A stretch of DNA of 64,000 nucleotides. Source: Rhynchopus sp. YZ270_cl-10. Its lineage: Eukaryota > Euglenozoa > Diplonemea > Diplonemida > Diplonemidae. The position numbers and the translations under genes are program-made. The notes beneath the pieces were generated by a model, which was not told the DNA's origin, made no database searches, and saw nothing but the letters and a program-made list of their open reading frames with translations. The stretch is taken from NCBI GenBank assembly GCA_964035575.1, contig OZ037856.1, positions 682,001-746,000 on the forward strand, written 5' to 3'. Each line of letters opens with the position of its first letter. Position 1 is the stretch's first letter. Shown here piece after piece: positions 1 through 10,596 of this stretch.

Positions 1-1184
1 TTTTCGGGAAAAATTTGGCCTCTGGGTTGGGTCTTGGGGCACCGAAAAATGCAAAAAAACGCAAAATTCGGGTGTTTTGACCATCTGGGGTTTCACCAAA
101 TACACGTATTTGAACTATACTACACTAAACAGTGGTTAGACAAGGCGATTTTTGACCAAAGAAAAAATAACTTTTTTGCCCAAAACTGGCCGTGGTGGGT
201 CATAAAATGGCCCAAAAAATCCAAAGAAAACCTCAGATTGGGCAAATGTTGAAAAAAATTTTCAAGTCAAAATTTCAGCCAAAATACGGTCATACCCCGT
301 ACTGTAGTAGCTAATTTTGACGATTTGAGGCCATAAAAAGCAAAATTTGGCACTTTTGAGCCTCTGTAGGGGTCTAAAATGTCTAAAATGTGGTTTTGCG
401 TACTCGATTTTTTAGACGAATTTTTTTTCTGTACTGGACACTGGGCACTGTACCCAGAGAAGGCACCTTGACAGCAGCGAAGGCGCAGGTTACGATGAAG
501 ACAAGGTATGTAAATATGTTTAACTGTCAGGCACTAGTGTAGATTCATTCCTTAAGTGGTTGTCAAGTTGTTGTGTGGTGGTGTTTGTTTTCCCTGATCA
601 CCCATCTCACTCTTTTTTGGCTGGTGCTTGTAGACTACCCCTACTTTGTGTAATCGGAATAAACTTACGTATTGCTTGTCATAAGGCATCCGTTTTTTAA
701 CTTCTGCAGGCGTGCTCGTTACCTGCTGCACATAATATTCACCTCGCTTCGCTCGGTAATACACTTATACATGGTCCCCTCGCTTCGCTTGGGAACCATT
801 GTGCAGCAGGAAACCCGCTGTAGCGTAAAAAAAAGGCTACCTTATTTCACGGCAATGCATAGTTATTACCACTCTCTTCATTAACCTCATCTTTAATACT
901 GTAAAATCGTTTAATTTGTCACACCCTAATTAACCGAGTTGAAATATCAGTCAGTAAATGGATTTTGTCACCCCCTCACATTACGTGATGATTTAATTTA
1001 TGTTTGTGGGTATTTTTTGTGTCTACTTTTTAAAGTACAGCCTTGAGTGATACTTTCTTCTGTATTAGGGACGGAAGAATTGTAAACGATTTTACAGTAC
1101 TGCGTTTATACACGATAACTTAATCATACCCCACATTTACATTCATCACAGGATCGTGAAATCTGAACTGCATCCGTGATTGCG
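1..1184. other. Gene-free AT-rich stretch with a dispersed repeat
   Basis: No credible coding region is visible here. Bases about 61-140 recur in diverged form at about 14610-14700; both copies contain the core TTCGGGTGTTTTGACCATCT. The stretch is therefore at least partly repeat-derived. Short inverted GCTTCGCT-type motifs occur near 745-795. Nothing else is recognised. Confidence 0.5.
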
Positions 1185-1514
1185 ATGAGAAGTTTCGCCG
1201 CTCTTCGACATGCTATCAACAACTTAAAAATCCGAAAGGCTTCACCCACATCAATCTATTCTGGGTTTGTGGACGAAGACCGGGGGGTGGGAACACTTTG
1301 TCAGTCACTGCTATTGCCATTTAACCCAGGGAGCATAGCTAGTGCAAGAAATTCGACTTTGGAAACCTTCCGGAAAGTCTGTCCTCTGCTTACGGAGGAC
1401 GAGGCACAAGAAAATATTGCGTTCCCCCAGAAAACCAGTGCACATTTCACACTCCTTGTGGGTGGTCTTGTTGCCTTTTTTGTCACAGTAATTTTGGCCC
1501 AGGCATGTTCTTGA
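1185..1514 (+). CDS. Possible small C-terminally anchored membrane protein
   Basis: An ATG-started reading frame of 109 codons. It is unremarkable until the C-terminus, where a hydrophobic segment (residues about 87-106, containing LLVGGLVAFFVTVILA) could be a single tail anchor. No family is recognised. It is the only plus-strand candidate outside mobile elements, all well-supported host genes being on the minus strand, which lowers confidence. It may be chance, or a fragment of an unrecognised repeat. Confidence 0.25.
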   Translation: MRSFAALRHAINNLKIRKASPTSIYSGFVDEDRGVGTLCQSLLLPFNPGSIASARNSTLETFRKVCPLLTEDEAQENIAFPQKTSAHFTLLVGGLVAFFVTVILAQACS

Positions 1515-3880
1515 AGCATGACAATTTAGTGTGTATGGGGCAGGGTGTTGTTTTGTTCTGAATTCTCTAGTTATCATCTAAGTCAATTGCGGGTGGTGGT
1601 TTGTGTAGCGTGAGGCACTCTTTTTAACAAACTTCCTGCGGCTGCTAAAGCGTTATTTCTTCGGATTTAACAACGTATAGCGTAACATAGTGGATTCGCC
1701 TGGTCGACACAACCTTTGATAGATATGGGATAACCAACCCCCTTCGACCCCTCGTGGGTTCACTGAACAAGCCCTAGTGGTAGTTAAACGCGATTGAACA
1801 TTTAAATTTCTAGAGATGAAAGAACAAGATAACACTTCTGTACCCGCGCATCAAAATTGTGGAAAACTTTGCACCCCAAACACCCCCAACAACGCCCGCC
1901 AAAAGGCGCCCCTTGTTGCTGGGAGTTGGTTCTCATTGATACCTGCACAGCGGGCATTCCTCTGAGTCCAACGCATGTTTGGCCTGTCTGCGGCGTTGCA
2001 CTTAAGGTGCACGAAGACAGGGTCTGGTGGTAAATTTTGCGTAGTACTGCGACGTAGTACTGCGTGGGTCTGGGAATTTGGGTACCTGGGTACAGGAAAT
2101 TTGTTGTGGAAGACATCAACCACCATGCATTGAGGAGGGTAAGACAGTGGTCGCAGTTTCTACTTGATAGCATTACAACATTTAACTTCTCCACGGGGGT
2201 CTTGGGCCGTTCACTCGGTTCTACCTTGACTACCGGAAGATATTCTTGAGGCCTTTTTGGTCTCTAGAATATCCGGTCTTCCCGAACGGAGGCACACTTT
2301 GTGTGTTACTACGACCTGGCAATTTCCAGCAGTAGGTTAAGTAATCTTTCTTGTAAATTGTTGGATCATTATCTCCTCAGTGCATGAATGCCCCACGTGA
2401 CTGGACACTTTTGTGTTTGTCATGTGGAGCTGTGGTTGCTCTTTCACGACTTTTTTCCTTGTACACAGTGTACCGTGTACCTGGGTACCTGGGGCGGCCA
2501 GGCGGACCCACGGGTCCGCCTGGCCGGACTCAGGGGTCCGTCCTTTAGTCCGGCCAAAAGGGTCCGGCCATTTTGGTCACACTCCACCGTGTGGGATGCA
2601 AAAAATGAAGATGAAAAAAAGATTCTGTGAGCAGGAAAAAAAAGTAGAAAAAAAAAAGGGGGGAATGAGAAAAAAAGCCCCCGAGCGCAATAGAACGATA
2701 GCAAAAAAGGGGAGAAGGGAAAACAGAACTGAAATGGAAACGTGATTTTGTTTTTGTCTTTTTTTTTGTTTTGCTCTTTTCTATTGGAAGAGAGGTAAGA
2801 AGAACTGTCGTATCCACCCAAAGAAATAGATACCAAGAGCGTTTTCTTGGTCTCCTGGGTTTGTTCCGTGGACATAAAACTATCATGTCAAAAAAGTTGA
2901 AAGTGCAAACCTCACCCATCGGCGAACGCAAGGCACTGAAAAAAGAAAAAAAAAGTGGCAAGATGCACCCAAGCTTCGCTCGGTCGGCTTTTATAAAAAA
3001 AAAATCACCACAAGAAAAGAAACCTTGTTTTGGTGCGAACCTCAGGCATGCATAGCACAAACGAAAAAAAAAAAATTGATTTGGTTTTGCGGGTTTGCTT
3101 GAAATACAAAACCCTCTCATGAAACAGTGCACCTTTGGTACGTGACCGGGTGCACCGGGGGTGGACCCCAACCACAGATTTCTACTGAGGTTTACTATCT
3201 GATCTACCAATTGTTTTAGTTGCCGTTCCCAACATTGATATGCTAGTATGTTTCTTTTGAAGATAACATTTTTTGTCAGAAATAATCAATTTCATGTTTC
3301 AGAGAAATCTCTACGGATTAAAAAAAAAGAGAAAAAAAAATGGCAAAAGATGATCCTGATCTTCACATGTTTAGTCACCTAAAAAAGGAAGAAGAAAAAA
3401 AAAAACACCCCATTTTTTCATCCGGGAACGAAATACGCAAAGGCGGCTTTGATATATGATCGTTTTATTCTTGTACGGCATTGTGCAAAAAAAAAAGGGG
3501 GGAAAATCGCATTATTTTGCGAAAAGAAAACCACACAGCCTTCGTGCGGGGGGGACACATTCTTATAAGTCGCGCGAAGTTAATGAAACATTCCCGCCAT
3601 TTTTCTGAATCCGTGTCATGAGGTTTTTGAGAGTGAAATAAAAAGGGGGGGGTACCCCACTTACCCGCATAGGCTGAAACGTGGCAACTCTAGAGACAAA
3701 ATAGAAGAAAAAAAAAAACAATAGATAACTTGACCTCTCTCTCATTTCCTCCCCCCCCTCTTCCCCACCACCCTTCCCCCCATAATCCATACAAAAAAAG
3801 ACTGAATTGATACAAAGATTTTCCAAAACAAAACAAAGTCAAAATACGGACCCAAATACCCACCCCACACACACACACAA
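1515..3880. other. Gene-free stretch with hairpins and short repeats
   Basis: No gene is recognised. The stretch holds an imperfect hairpin at 2231-2283 (arms ATATTCT/AGAATAT), a perfect 14-bp-arm hairpin at 2496-2525, a type C repeat directly followed by a type A repeat (2893-2990), a type B repeat (3098-3212) and a degenerate type A copy (3347-3380). The remainder is homopolymer-rich. It lies downstream of the phosphatase gene, so it may include that gene's 3' UTR. Confidence 0.5.
2496..2525. repeat. Perfect inverted repeat, 14-bp arms, 2-bp loop
   Basis: The arm GGCCAGGCGGACCC is followed by the dinucleotide AC and the exact reverse complement. A second GC-rich half-palindrome (GGTCCG, GTCCGGCC) follows to about 2570. 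This is much more GC-rich than the surrounding spacer and looks like the end of an inserted element, but no partner end was found. Confidence 0.6.
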
Positions 3881-6800
3881 CTACGTCCCTCTAGCGCTTG
3901 CAGCTGCAACAATATAGGAGCTGAATGCCTTGGACACTACTACATCTGTTCCGGACAGACCACGGCGGTTTTCTGTGAGAGGGAGGGGAGGTTCTGGGTC
4001 GGCGTTTGCATCTGACGGGGTAGGCATGCGAGCAAGGGAAGGGAGAAATTGTGCGGCAAGCGCGTTGTAACCGCCAAAGAGTGCGTCTCCATATTTTAGA
4101 CCATGAACACCAGTGGAAGCTGCGGCAATCTTGCAACCGGTGCCTACTACGTTAACAAAAAAGGCGTGCTGGAGCTTAGGAACAACTGCGTCTTTCGATG
4201 AAAAAAACAGTTTTTTTAGCAAACCAAAGGCACGGCTTTCGACACTCCCAAGAGAGACATGGCTTACTGCGGAGCTGGAGATGATCTGTGTCAACTCCTC
4301 AACGGCAGAGTACATCAGCAACTCATCCTCGTCGGTTGACCCCCCTGCAGCAAATGGCAGCAACAGTGCCTCCGCGAAGTACCCTGATGCAAGCTGGCGG
4401 ACCGGAACTGTACGGGCACCGGTTGCGTCGTTTGCCCCGCACCCATGAATGCCCTTCACAGTCTTGAGAACCAAAGGATAGTTCATGGCAAGAGTGTACA
4501 TCAGCCACATCGGTACTGTGGCCCCCTTCTCCTCTGCGGTTTCCTCGACTTCAGCGAAACCAAAAAATCCATTTTGGTTCGCGCTTTCTTGAGGACAAAA
4601 GAACTCCGACGTTGGTGACACCTCATGCAGCGTTTGATAGACGGAGGTCCACAGTGCGGCGCATACTCCGGTACGGTCGACTCCGGATTTGCAGTTGAAA
4701 AAGGGGACAACCTTGAGGAGCATTTCGAGAACACAGAGCTGCAGTAATTCTGCTGCGCGGCGGCGGAAGTTTGACCCCTTGCATTCCATAAGCTCCTGGA
4801 GCAGTTGTTGTGCCATGAACAGCTCAGAGGCACGACGCTTTTCTTCTTCGGAGGAGGCCTCGTTGATGAGAATTTGCAAATCGCTTTTTACGTCCGCAAA
4901 ACAACTCCGCGGGATGAAGTGAGGTGTCGTCGACGGACACATCGACGGCGAAACAGGACGTAACCCTGGACTGGATAACGAACCCTTTGGGGTCATCCGC
5001 TTCCCAAAGGAGCTAGAGGGACGCGCAGTGTCCGCGCTTTCGCACACACCATTGCTTCCAGCTCCGCTTTGCATGAGCACCTCACACCCTGCATCCGACA
5101 GCGCATTCCACACCTCCTCCGACAGCCATTTAACATACTGCTGATACGCCAAAGGATGCGTTGCATTGTGATCCCTCGAAGGCTGCGACGCACCCATTCT
5201 CAACGACAGAGGCCAATTCGCGATGTAGTTCAGCACAGAATACTCTACACCAATTTGCTGCATGGCAGTGGGAAATTCAAAGTCTGATGGCACTGAGGTG
5301 ACAATGTGTTGTGGCGAGACAGGCACCGAGTCAGTAAAAGTAACCGCATAGCTGCTTTCGGAGATGGGGCTTTGTACGTTATCTGAGTCGGGTGTGCCGC
5401 CCCGCCGTTCGGTGTCGCAGCCCTCAAAGAACAGAACCTTTTCATCCTCCTCATCTTCTATGTCCTCACGTCTACCACACATTGTCTGCAGCTGCGACAA
5501 CGTTTCAGGACACTTCTGCATTGAACCTGCCAACGGATCGTCTTCAATACCCAACTCCACATCAGTGTGGCTGAAATCCTCAAAGGATTGCATAGGCATA
5601 TCCTGTACACTGGCGGACTGTGGGATTGTCTGCTGTCTGGTCCGATCTGAGGTCTCAAAGTAGTCTTCCTGGCGGATCGAGGCTGCGAGGGAATGGCTTG
5701 CCTCAATGATCTGAGTGGAGGCAACGGGCGCGGTGGTGGTGTTGTCGTTTTCCTTCTCAAAATAGTCGTTGAAGACAACGAGGCTTGGGGTTGTCTTTGG
5801 GAAGGAGTCGCTGCCCAGTTCGTAGTAGCTTTCCTCCTCCTCGCGCTCCTTAGGGGGGTACGTAGAGGCAAGCTCTTCACTCAGGATGGAACGTCCCTTC
5901 CTGACGCGGGTCTGTACATCTGGGTACAGTTGTTGGGGCAGGATGCTGCCAGGGGTCGCGCTCTCGGAGCGGCACACAGCAGAGGAGAGGGAGGTGGTCA
6001 GAGGGATGGGGACTGCGGTGGACTGGTTGCGTGCCTGCTTCGTGGTGTTTACCTCGTTGCACTCCCGGTCGTCGTCGCAGCTGTTCACGCCAGACAACCA
6101 CGCAAGCTGGTTTTTAAAAAACCCCAGCTCCTTTTGAGTCACCGCAAGCGCATTCAGGAGACTACAAAAACGCATCCTAGTTTTTGTCTCCACAAACGCA
6201 CGGCGACGATGAGGCTGAGGGTTTCTGAAGAAAGCATTCGACCCTGAGCGGAGCTGCGTCACAGCGGTGGTCGCGAGGCGGACAAGCTGTTGTGCTTTCA
6301 CCCCGGTATCGATACGCCCGCTTCTTCCGATGACATAGTCTGGGTATTCCTTGGAGGTCTCGTCGTCAAAGAGTTGGGTAAGGCAGGAAGACATGAGGTT
6401 TGCCTTGAGCGCATCGTTGCCCACTGTACCAAGCACCATGGTTCCGACGAAGCGACCAAACTCGACACTGCTTTTGTCGGACAGCAGCACCGCAGATGTC
6501 TCCTGAAGCACACCGTTTACTTTGGAGGAGATCGACTGCTGCGAGGACTGTGCAGCCACCACACCAAGCGTGTGTGCAGGTGTGTTGAGTGCGCTTGCAA
6601 CCGAGGCATGCGAGGAAGAGATGTGCAAGGTCGGGTGGTATGAGTACTCATCCTGATGGTAGACGTCCACGCGGGAAGATCCGTTCGTGGTGTTGTTGTT
6701 CTTGCGCCCGCCTTTCTCAGGGAAGTTCACCCAGTCGTTTGATCGAGACGACGCAAACTGCTGCACCGCAGTCTGCGCAAGAAGTTTACGAACCTGGGGC

Positions 6801-7273
6801 AAGGGAATCGTCGCGTTTGCTGCAGGGATGCTGCCCACCTCAAGCATGGCCCCCATGGTTCGTGTCCAAGCATCGTCACTGAGGAAGTCGACACAGATGG
6901 TAACGCCGTCCGCAATGGCAGGGCGTGTCATGAGGGAGAACTCCCAGGCGCTGCTGGCCTTTTGGACCTCATTAGAGGCTTTGAGAAGGGCTTGGACGAG
7001 CTTTTGGTGTTCTGGGGTGGATTGGGTGTTTTCGGATTTGTCGCGGAGCATTTCAACGCAGACTTTGCACACACGTTGTGGCGAGCTGTAGCCATCCACC
7101 ATCAGCTGGTACGGCGAGCACGCCCCACAGCACACCTCCCCGCACGCCCTGCAGTGATGCCGTCGGCGCAGCACCGTAAACGATACCTGGCAACGGCTGC
7201 ACCTCTTACACAACGCGTCGTCTACCCACATGGCCGCACTGTCCCCTCCCTTCGAGACAGGCGTCGACGCCAT
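3881..7273 (-). CDS. FYVE zinc-finger protein fused to a CX5R inositide phosphatase
   Basis: One uninterrupted 1130-residue frame from ATG at 7273. Residues 16-74 form a FYVE finger with the WxxD start, the RRHHCR basic patch (37-42), RVC (67-69) and paired cysteines; FYVE fingers bind PI3P on endosomes. The middle (about 150-700) is low-complexity and acidic. Around 861-869 lies CKSGVDRTG, a CX5R phosphatase signature with catalytic Cys861 and Arg867. It most resembles inositol-polyphosphate 4-phosphatases (CKSAKDRT) and the SopB/IpgD effector family (CKSGKDRTG). An upstream stretch (VLNYIANWPLSLRMG) also recalls SopB-like enzymes. I infer an endosome-targeted phosphoinositide phosphatase. 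It is not a myotubularin, because the CSDGWDR motif is absent. Exact substrate is unknown. Confidence 0.85.
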   Translation of the reverse strand: MASTPVSKGGDSAAMWVDDALCKRCSRCQVSFTVLRRRHHCRACGEVCCGACSPYQLMVDGYSSPQRVCKVCVEMLRDKSENTQSTPEHQKLVQALLKASNEVQKASSAWEFSLMTRPAIADGVTICVDFLSDDAWTRTMGAMLEVGSIPAANATIPLPQVRKLLAQTAVQQFASSRSNDWVNFPEKGGRKNNNTTNGSSRVDVYHQDEYSYHPTLHISSSHASVASALNTPAHTLGVVAAQSSQQSISSKVNGVLQETSAVLLSDKSSVEFGRFVGTMVLGTVGNDALKANLMSSCLTQLFDDETSKEYPDYVIGRSGRIDTGVKAQQLVRLATTAVTQLRSGSNAFFRNPQPHRRRAFVETKTRMRFCSLLNALAVTQKELGFFKNQLAWLSGVNSCDDDRECNEVNTTKQARNQSTAVPIPLTTSLSSAVCRSESATPGSILPQQLYPDVQTRVRKGRSILSEELASTYPPKEREEEESYYELGSDSFPKTTPSLVVFNDYFEKENDNTTTAPVASTQIIEASHSLAASIRQEDYFETSDRTRQQTIPQSASVQDMPMQSFEDFSHTDVELGIEDDPLAGSMQKCPETLSQLQTMCGRREDIEDEEDEKVLFFEGCDTERRGGTPDSDNVQSPISESSYAVTFTDSVPVSPQHIVTSVPSDFEFPTAMQQIGVEYSVLNYIANWPLSLRMGASQPSRDHNATHPLAYQQYVKWLSEEVWNALSDAGCEVLMQSGAGSNGVCESADTARPSSSFGKRMTPKGSLSSPGLRPVSPSMCPSTTPHFIPRSCFADVKSDLQILINEASSEEEKRRASELFMAQQLLQELMECKGSNFRRRAAELLQLCVLEMLLKVVPFFNCKSGVDRTGVCAALWTSVYQTLHEVSPTSEFFCPQESANQNGFFGFAEVEETAEEKGATVPMWLMYTLAMNYPLVLKTVKGIHGCGANDATGARTVPVRQLASGYFAEALLLPFAAGGSTDEDELLMYSAVEELTQIISSSAVSHVSLGSVESRAFGLLKKLFFSSKDAVVPKLQHAFFVNVVGTGCKIAAASTGVHGLKYGDALFGGYNALAAQFLPSLARMPTPSDANADPEPPLPLTENRRGLSGTDVVVSKAFSSYIVAAASARGT

Positions 7274-7435
7274 GCGGGGCTAGCTAATACAGTTGCTTGC
7301 CTGGCCACTTTTGAATAGATGAGAAAAAAACAATGCAACGCAACTTATTGTGTACTGTTGGGCCTGAAGTATGGTGAGAAAAAGGGTCGGGAATTAGAGT
7401 AAAAAAAAAAAATGTCCGTTTTTGTTATTAGTTTT

Positions 7436-7834
7436 TCACTCTGAGTCATCGCTTGAGTCTGGAAAGATCAATTCGCGTGATTCTGCTAATGAAAGCGGGG
7501 CTAATGGGACTGGGGCTGCTGTGAGTGGTGAGACGGCTACTAGCTCGCCCTTGGCAACACGGATCCCTTTGCAGAGTGCGATGTGGCATTCAGTGGCGGG
7601 GCTCAGGAGGCTGTGTCGGAACTGTGCTGCCTCTACCCGAGAATGGGTGTCGCTCAGCTCCTCTACGTGCCGTGCAAGCTTCTGCGACTGCAAGCCCACA
7701 ACCTTCTGCAAACGCTCTATCTCCGCCTCCTGTTCCAAACGCCTTGCATCTATGGTGTCTTCACTTTCATACCCATCGTGTGAGACCTCCATGTCCTGTA
7801 AGGGTGGCAATTTTTCCTTTGTGGTAAAATGCAT
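7436..7834 (-). CDS. Small acidic coiled-coil protein
   Basis: A frame of 132 residues from ATG at 7834. Residues about 25-70 (AEIERLQKVVGLQSQKLARH and onward) have heptad spacing typical of a coiled coil, and the C-terminus is acidic (DSSDDSE). No family is recognised. An internal Met at 7795 is an alternative start: the intervening 39 bases begin GTATGC and end TTACAG, so they could also be a very short intron joining to an upstream exon in the same frame (… KISPQNINYTLYAQKK). Other introns in this window are 130-300 nt, so I prefer the simple reading. Confidence 0.55.
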   Translation of the reverse strand: MHFTTKEKLPPLQDMEVSHDGYESEDTIDARRLEQEAEIERLQKVVGLQSQKLARHVEELSDTHSRVEAAQFRHSLLSPATECHIALCKGIRVAKGELVAVSPLTAAPVPLAPLSLAESRELIFPDSSDDSE

Positions 7835-8250
7835 ACCTTTTTTTGTGCGTAAAGTGTGTAATTAATATTCTGTGGTGATATTTTTGCAATACGCTCCCAC
7901 TGACTACCTGGCCAAGAGGAAACCTCTTTGAGGCCAAGAAAAGAGGGAAAGGGGGTAATAGTGTTGTGAGAGGGGTTGTAGTCAGTGTGTACTATCCCAT
8001 AAAAAGTAAAGAAAAGGTTGGTAAGATGAATAGATGACGGAGGAAAGGTCACTATTTTTGTTAAAAGGTTTGTGTGATCGAATTGGGGTGTTTTTTTAAT
8101 GTTGAATCCTCCCAAGGGTCGTATTTCACTAAAATGCAACAAAAACAAACAAACAAACAAAAAAAGAAAAAAAAAAAAGGCAAAACAGCGGAGGGGGTCA
8201 CTAATTTGACGATTTTTTTTTTCTCTTTTTCCCTTTTTTTTTGCAAAACA

Positions 8251-8318
8251 TAGCATCCGAACGCGCGTTTGAAAAAAGAAAACGCCCTAAAAAAACGGGA
8301 ACGCGCGTTCGGATGCTA
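8251..8318. repeat. Inverted repeat with 19-bp perfect arms
   Basis: Arms at 8251-8269 and 8300-8318 (TAGCATCCGAACGCGCGTT and its reverse complement) are perfect and flank 30 bases. The arms are GC-rich within an AT-rich spacer. It could be a tiny foldback element or a transcript hairpin between the small coiled-coil gene and the next element. Confidence 0.75.
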
Positions 8319-8582
8319 TAAACAAACAAAGAAAAGTCGTGATTTTGCACGGTGCAAAAATCAGAGACTCCGTGTATGGGGGGAAGGAAACATACAGACT
8401 GGGCCAAAGGTAATGCTGGCCAATTTGACAAAAAAAGGGGTCTTTTTTTTTGTAGTTTCGAAAAAGGGAGGGGTTTTTTTTTTGAACTTGGTTCGTTGTG
8501 AAGCACCCGAAGAGCTACATTATATTTTTGTTTTCAAACGGGGCGTGCTCACGGGTGCCAAATCATTCAAAAAAAAATTGAT

Positions 8583-8643
8583 AAATTGTTGTAGTGTGGT
8601 TGCCTCGGTTGTGTAGCCACAGTCGTGCAATCTCTGCATTTTT
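8583..8643 (+). repeat. Dispersed repeat, type E
   Basis: The sequence GTGGTTGCCTCGGTTGTG and the following GCCACAG..GTGCAATCTC recur at 20447-20503 and, partly, at 62820-62860, all in plus orientation. It can fold by pairing GTGG with CCAC. Function is unknown. Confidence 0.6.
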
Positions 8644-9413
8644 GCAACGGCCTCAAAGTGTTTATCGCAAAGAAAATTTGCCTCGAGACGGTTGAAATAC
8701 AATCCCTCTCGTAACGTGTACCTTGATGCAAGACTAGTGCAGTTAACCCTTGGTCTGAATCCAATGAAAGTAATAGTTATTGATTATTTCATGTAAACCC
8801 CCCTGTTGCCTAATATTGGGGTATGCCTAGTATTCACGTTTATTTTTGCTTTTTCTTCGGCGCACGCGTATTGTTCACGTTTTCGATTTATTTTTACGCG
8901 TATTATTCACGTATAAAAGCGTTAATGTTAGGCGAGGGGGTTACTTTCTATTCTACTGAATGGAAGGTGTCATAGGGTGCACTAAATGTACCCATTTTTT
9001 TGTGTTATTGATGAAAGAAAAAAGGAATGGAAGTCAGATCAGAGCCCCACGCTCACCGCGAAGGACTCTGCCATACCCTGGGAGAAGGTGTGCTGTCTGT
9101 ACCCCCTAAGCAGAGGGATAACGTATCCCGCTCACCGATTAAAAGAGGCACCAATCGGATTGCAAACCCGATGCACCCCTTGTATACATCTTTAAACTAA
9201 AAGAACATGATTCGAAAAATGCTGGTCCAGAAATACATCCATTTTTATAACTCCCAAAAGTCCAAATTTCTAGTTTACTTGTATTTTTCCATTTTTTTTT
9301 CGAATCACGGCAATGAAAATAAAACATCTACACACTTCAGGATGTAACCAAAAAGGGTCGGTAAAAAAAAATAAAAATAAAAGTGCACTGTAAATACGGA
9401 ATCCCTAGGGAAA

Positions 9414-10037
9414 ATATGGGTCGATGCGTAAAACCCCCCCTCCCCTAAATTTCACTACGATTTTTGAGGTTTTACCAGAAATCAGCGCCGAAAACTGCCC
9501 AGAGCCACCCCCAAAACCATTTTCCGGCGGGTTTTGGGGGCTTTTGGGAAAAAATATACTTATTTTGACCCATTTTGGGGTATTTTTGCGTGTTTTTGGG
9601 CTATTTTTACTCCCTACCCCAGAACAGATAGACGCATAAAGAATGCCCAGAGTTGGACTCAACAGCTACCTTGATATAATCGGTGACTCCTCTGACGAGG
9701 AGCACGATCCTGTCCCTCAAGAAGAAGAAGAGATGACTGACCGTCACCGCATGGCTAAGAGAACGCGGTCTTTTATTTCTTCAGTTTCCTCAGTTTCACA
9801 TGAAACGTGTAAAACCTGTGGTAAGACGGGCCACAATACACGTTCATGTCCAAAAAAGCGTCGCACATCATAAAAAAGACCCCAAAACACCCTCCCAGGG
9901 TCCCCAGGCCCCCCAGACCCCCCAAACACCCCTTGTACATGCACCTCGACCACTCATAGCCTCCCAACAGAAATAAAAAAAAATCAAAAATCGTAGTGAA
10001 ATTTAGGGGAGGGGGGGTTTTACGCATTCACCCATAT
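9414..10037. mobile_element. TIR element 1, transposase-less, with zinc-knuckle ORF
   Basis: Terminal inverted repeats of 54 bp at 9414-9467 and 9984-10037 differ at only two positions (TCG versus TGA near the tip). Both ends read ATATGGGT…, so a 4-bp ATAT target duplication flanking GGGT-starting TIRs is possible. The 624-bp element contains one small gene (9643-9873) and no transposase. The same tip, ATATGGG, occurs in the element at 10597-11443, suggesting one superfamily. The near-identity of the arms implies recent activity, presumably mobilised by an enzyme encoded elsewhere. Confidence 0.8.
9643..9873 (+). CDS. 76-residue CCHC zinc-knuckle protein inside TIR element 1
   Basis: An ATG-started frame with an acidic N-terminal half (DSSDEEHDPVPQEEEE) and a basic C-terminus carrying CKTCGKTGHNTRSC, an exact CX2CX4HX4C zinc knuckle, followed by PKKRR. 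Such knuckles bind single-stranded nucleic acid and also form the C-terminal tail of Mutator-like transposases. It lies centrally between the two TIRs and is intact. I infer an element-encoded DNA/RNA-binding accessory protein, perhaps a remnant domain of a larger transposase. A captured host fragment is also possible. Confidence 0.65.
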   Translation: MPRVGLNSYLDIIGDSSDEEHDPVPQEEEEMTDRHRMAKRTRSFISSVSSVSHETCKTCGKTGHNTRSCPKKRRTS

Positions 10038-10596
10038 GCAACGCTTTTTTGTTTGTTTGAAAACTTGAAAGGTCACACATACCCACTGTCGCCTGCAAAC
10101 CGTACTATTGCGCTCTTTTTTCTCTGAAGTTTTGTTATTTAGAGGGGGATAAGTATCTGGACTTCTTGACAAAACCCAAAAAAAAATCTGGGGAAAAAAA
10201 AAAAATGGTTGTTATTGAACCATGCCTACCGCTGGGAGTGGTATACGTATACGGGTTTTGGGATTTCCACTTTTTTTTCCCGTTTTTTTTTCCCGTTTTT
10301 CACTGGTGGGTTTTTGGGTGGGTGGGCCCCACTAAAGTTTTTGTGCGGCACCACTGTGGGTCACAATCTCTTCGCAGAACCCAAAAAAGGCAGAAAAAGG
10401 AAAAGGGGGAAAAAAAAATCCCCGCCTGCGGCAGGAAATTTCTGCATAGGTTCAACCTTCCTCTTTAAGAAACGCTTAGGGAAAACAAGCTTTTTTTATG
10501 CGTTCGCGCCCTGCCTGCGGGAAAAAAGTAGCATACCGTGCGCCTGCGGCGCAAGCATGCATCCCACCCTTCCCATGACAGCTTGGCTGCAAAAAA
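10038..10596. other. Spacer between TIR elements 1 and 2 with shared GC-rich module
   Basis: No coding region is supported. Bases about 10526-10590 carry, in reverse orientation, the GCGCCGCAGGCGC / ACGGTA module seen also near 12013, 39131, 45323 and 53325. The rest is G/T/A homopolymer-rich. Confidence 0.5.

Larger units (their letters stand above)
7835..9413. other. Gene-free stretch with hairpin and dispersed repeats
   Basis: No gene is recognised. Contents are a strong inverted repeat (8251-8318), a type E repeat (8583-8643), a degenerate type B repeat (about 8690-8745), two direct copies of ACGCGTATT[G/A]TTCACGT (8865-8912) and an inverse-oriented copy of the type D repeat (about 9077-9107). 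Confidence 0.45.
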
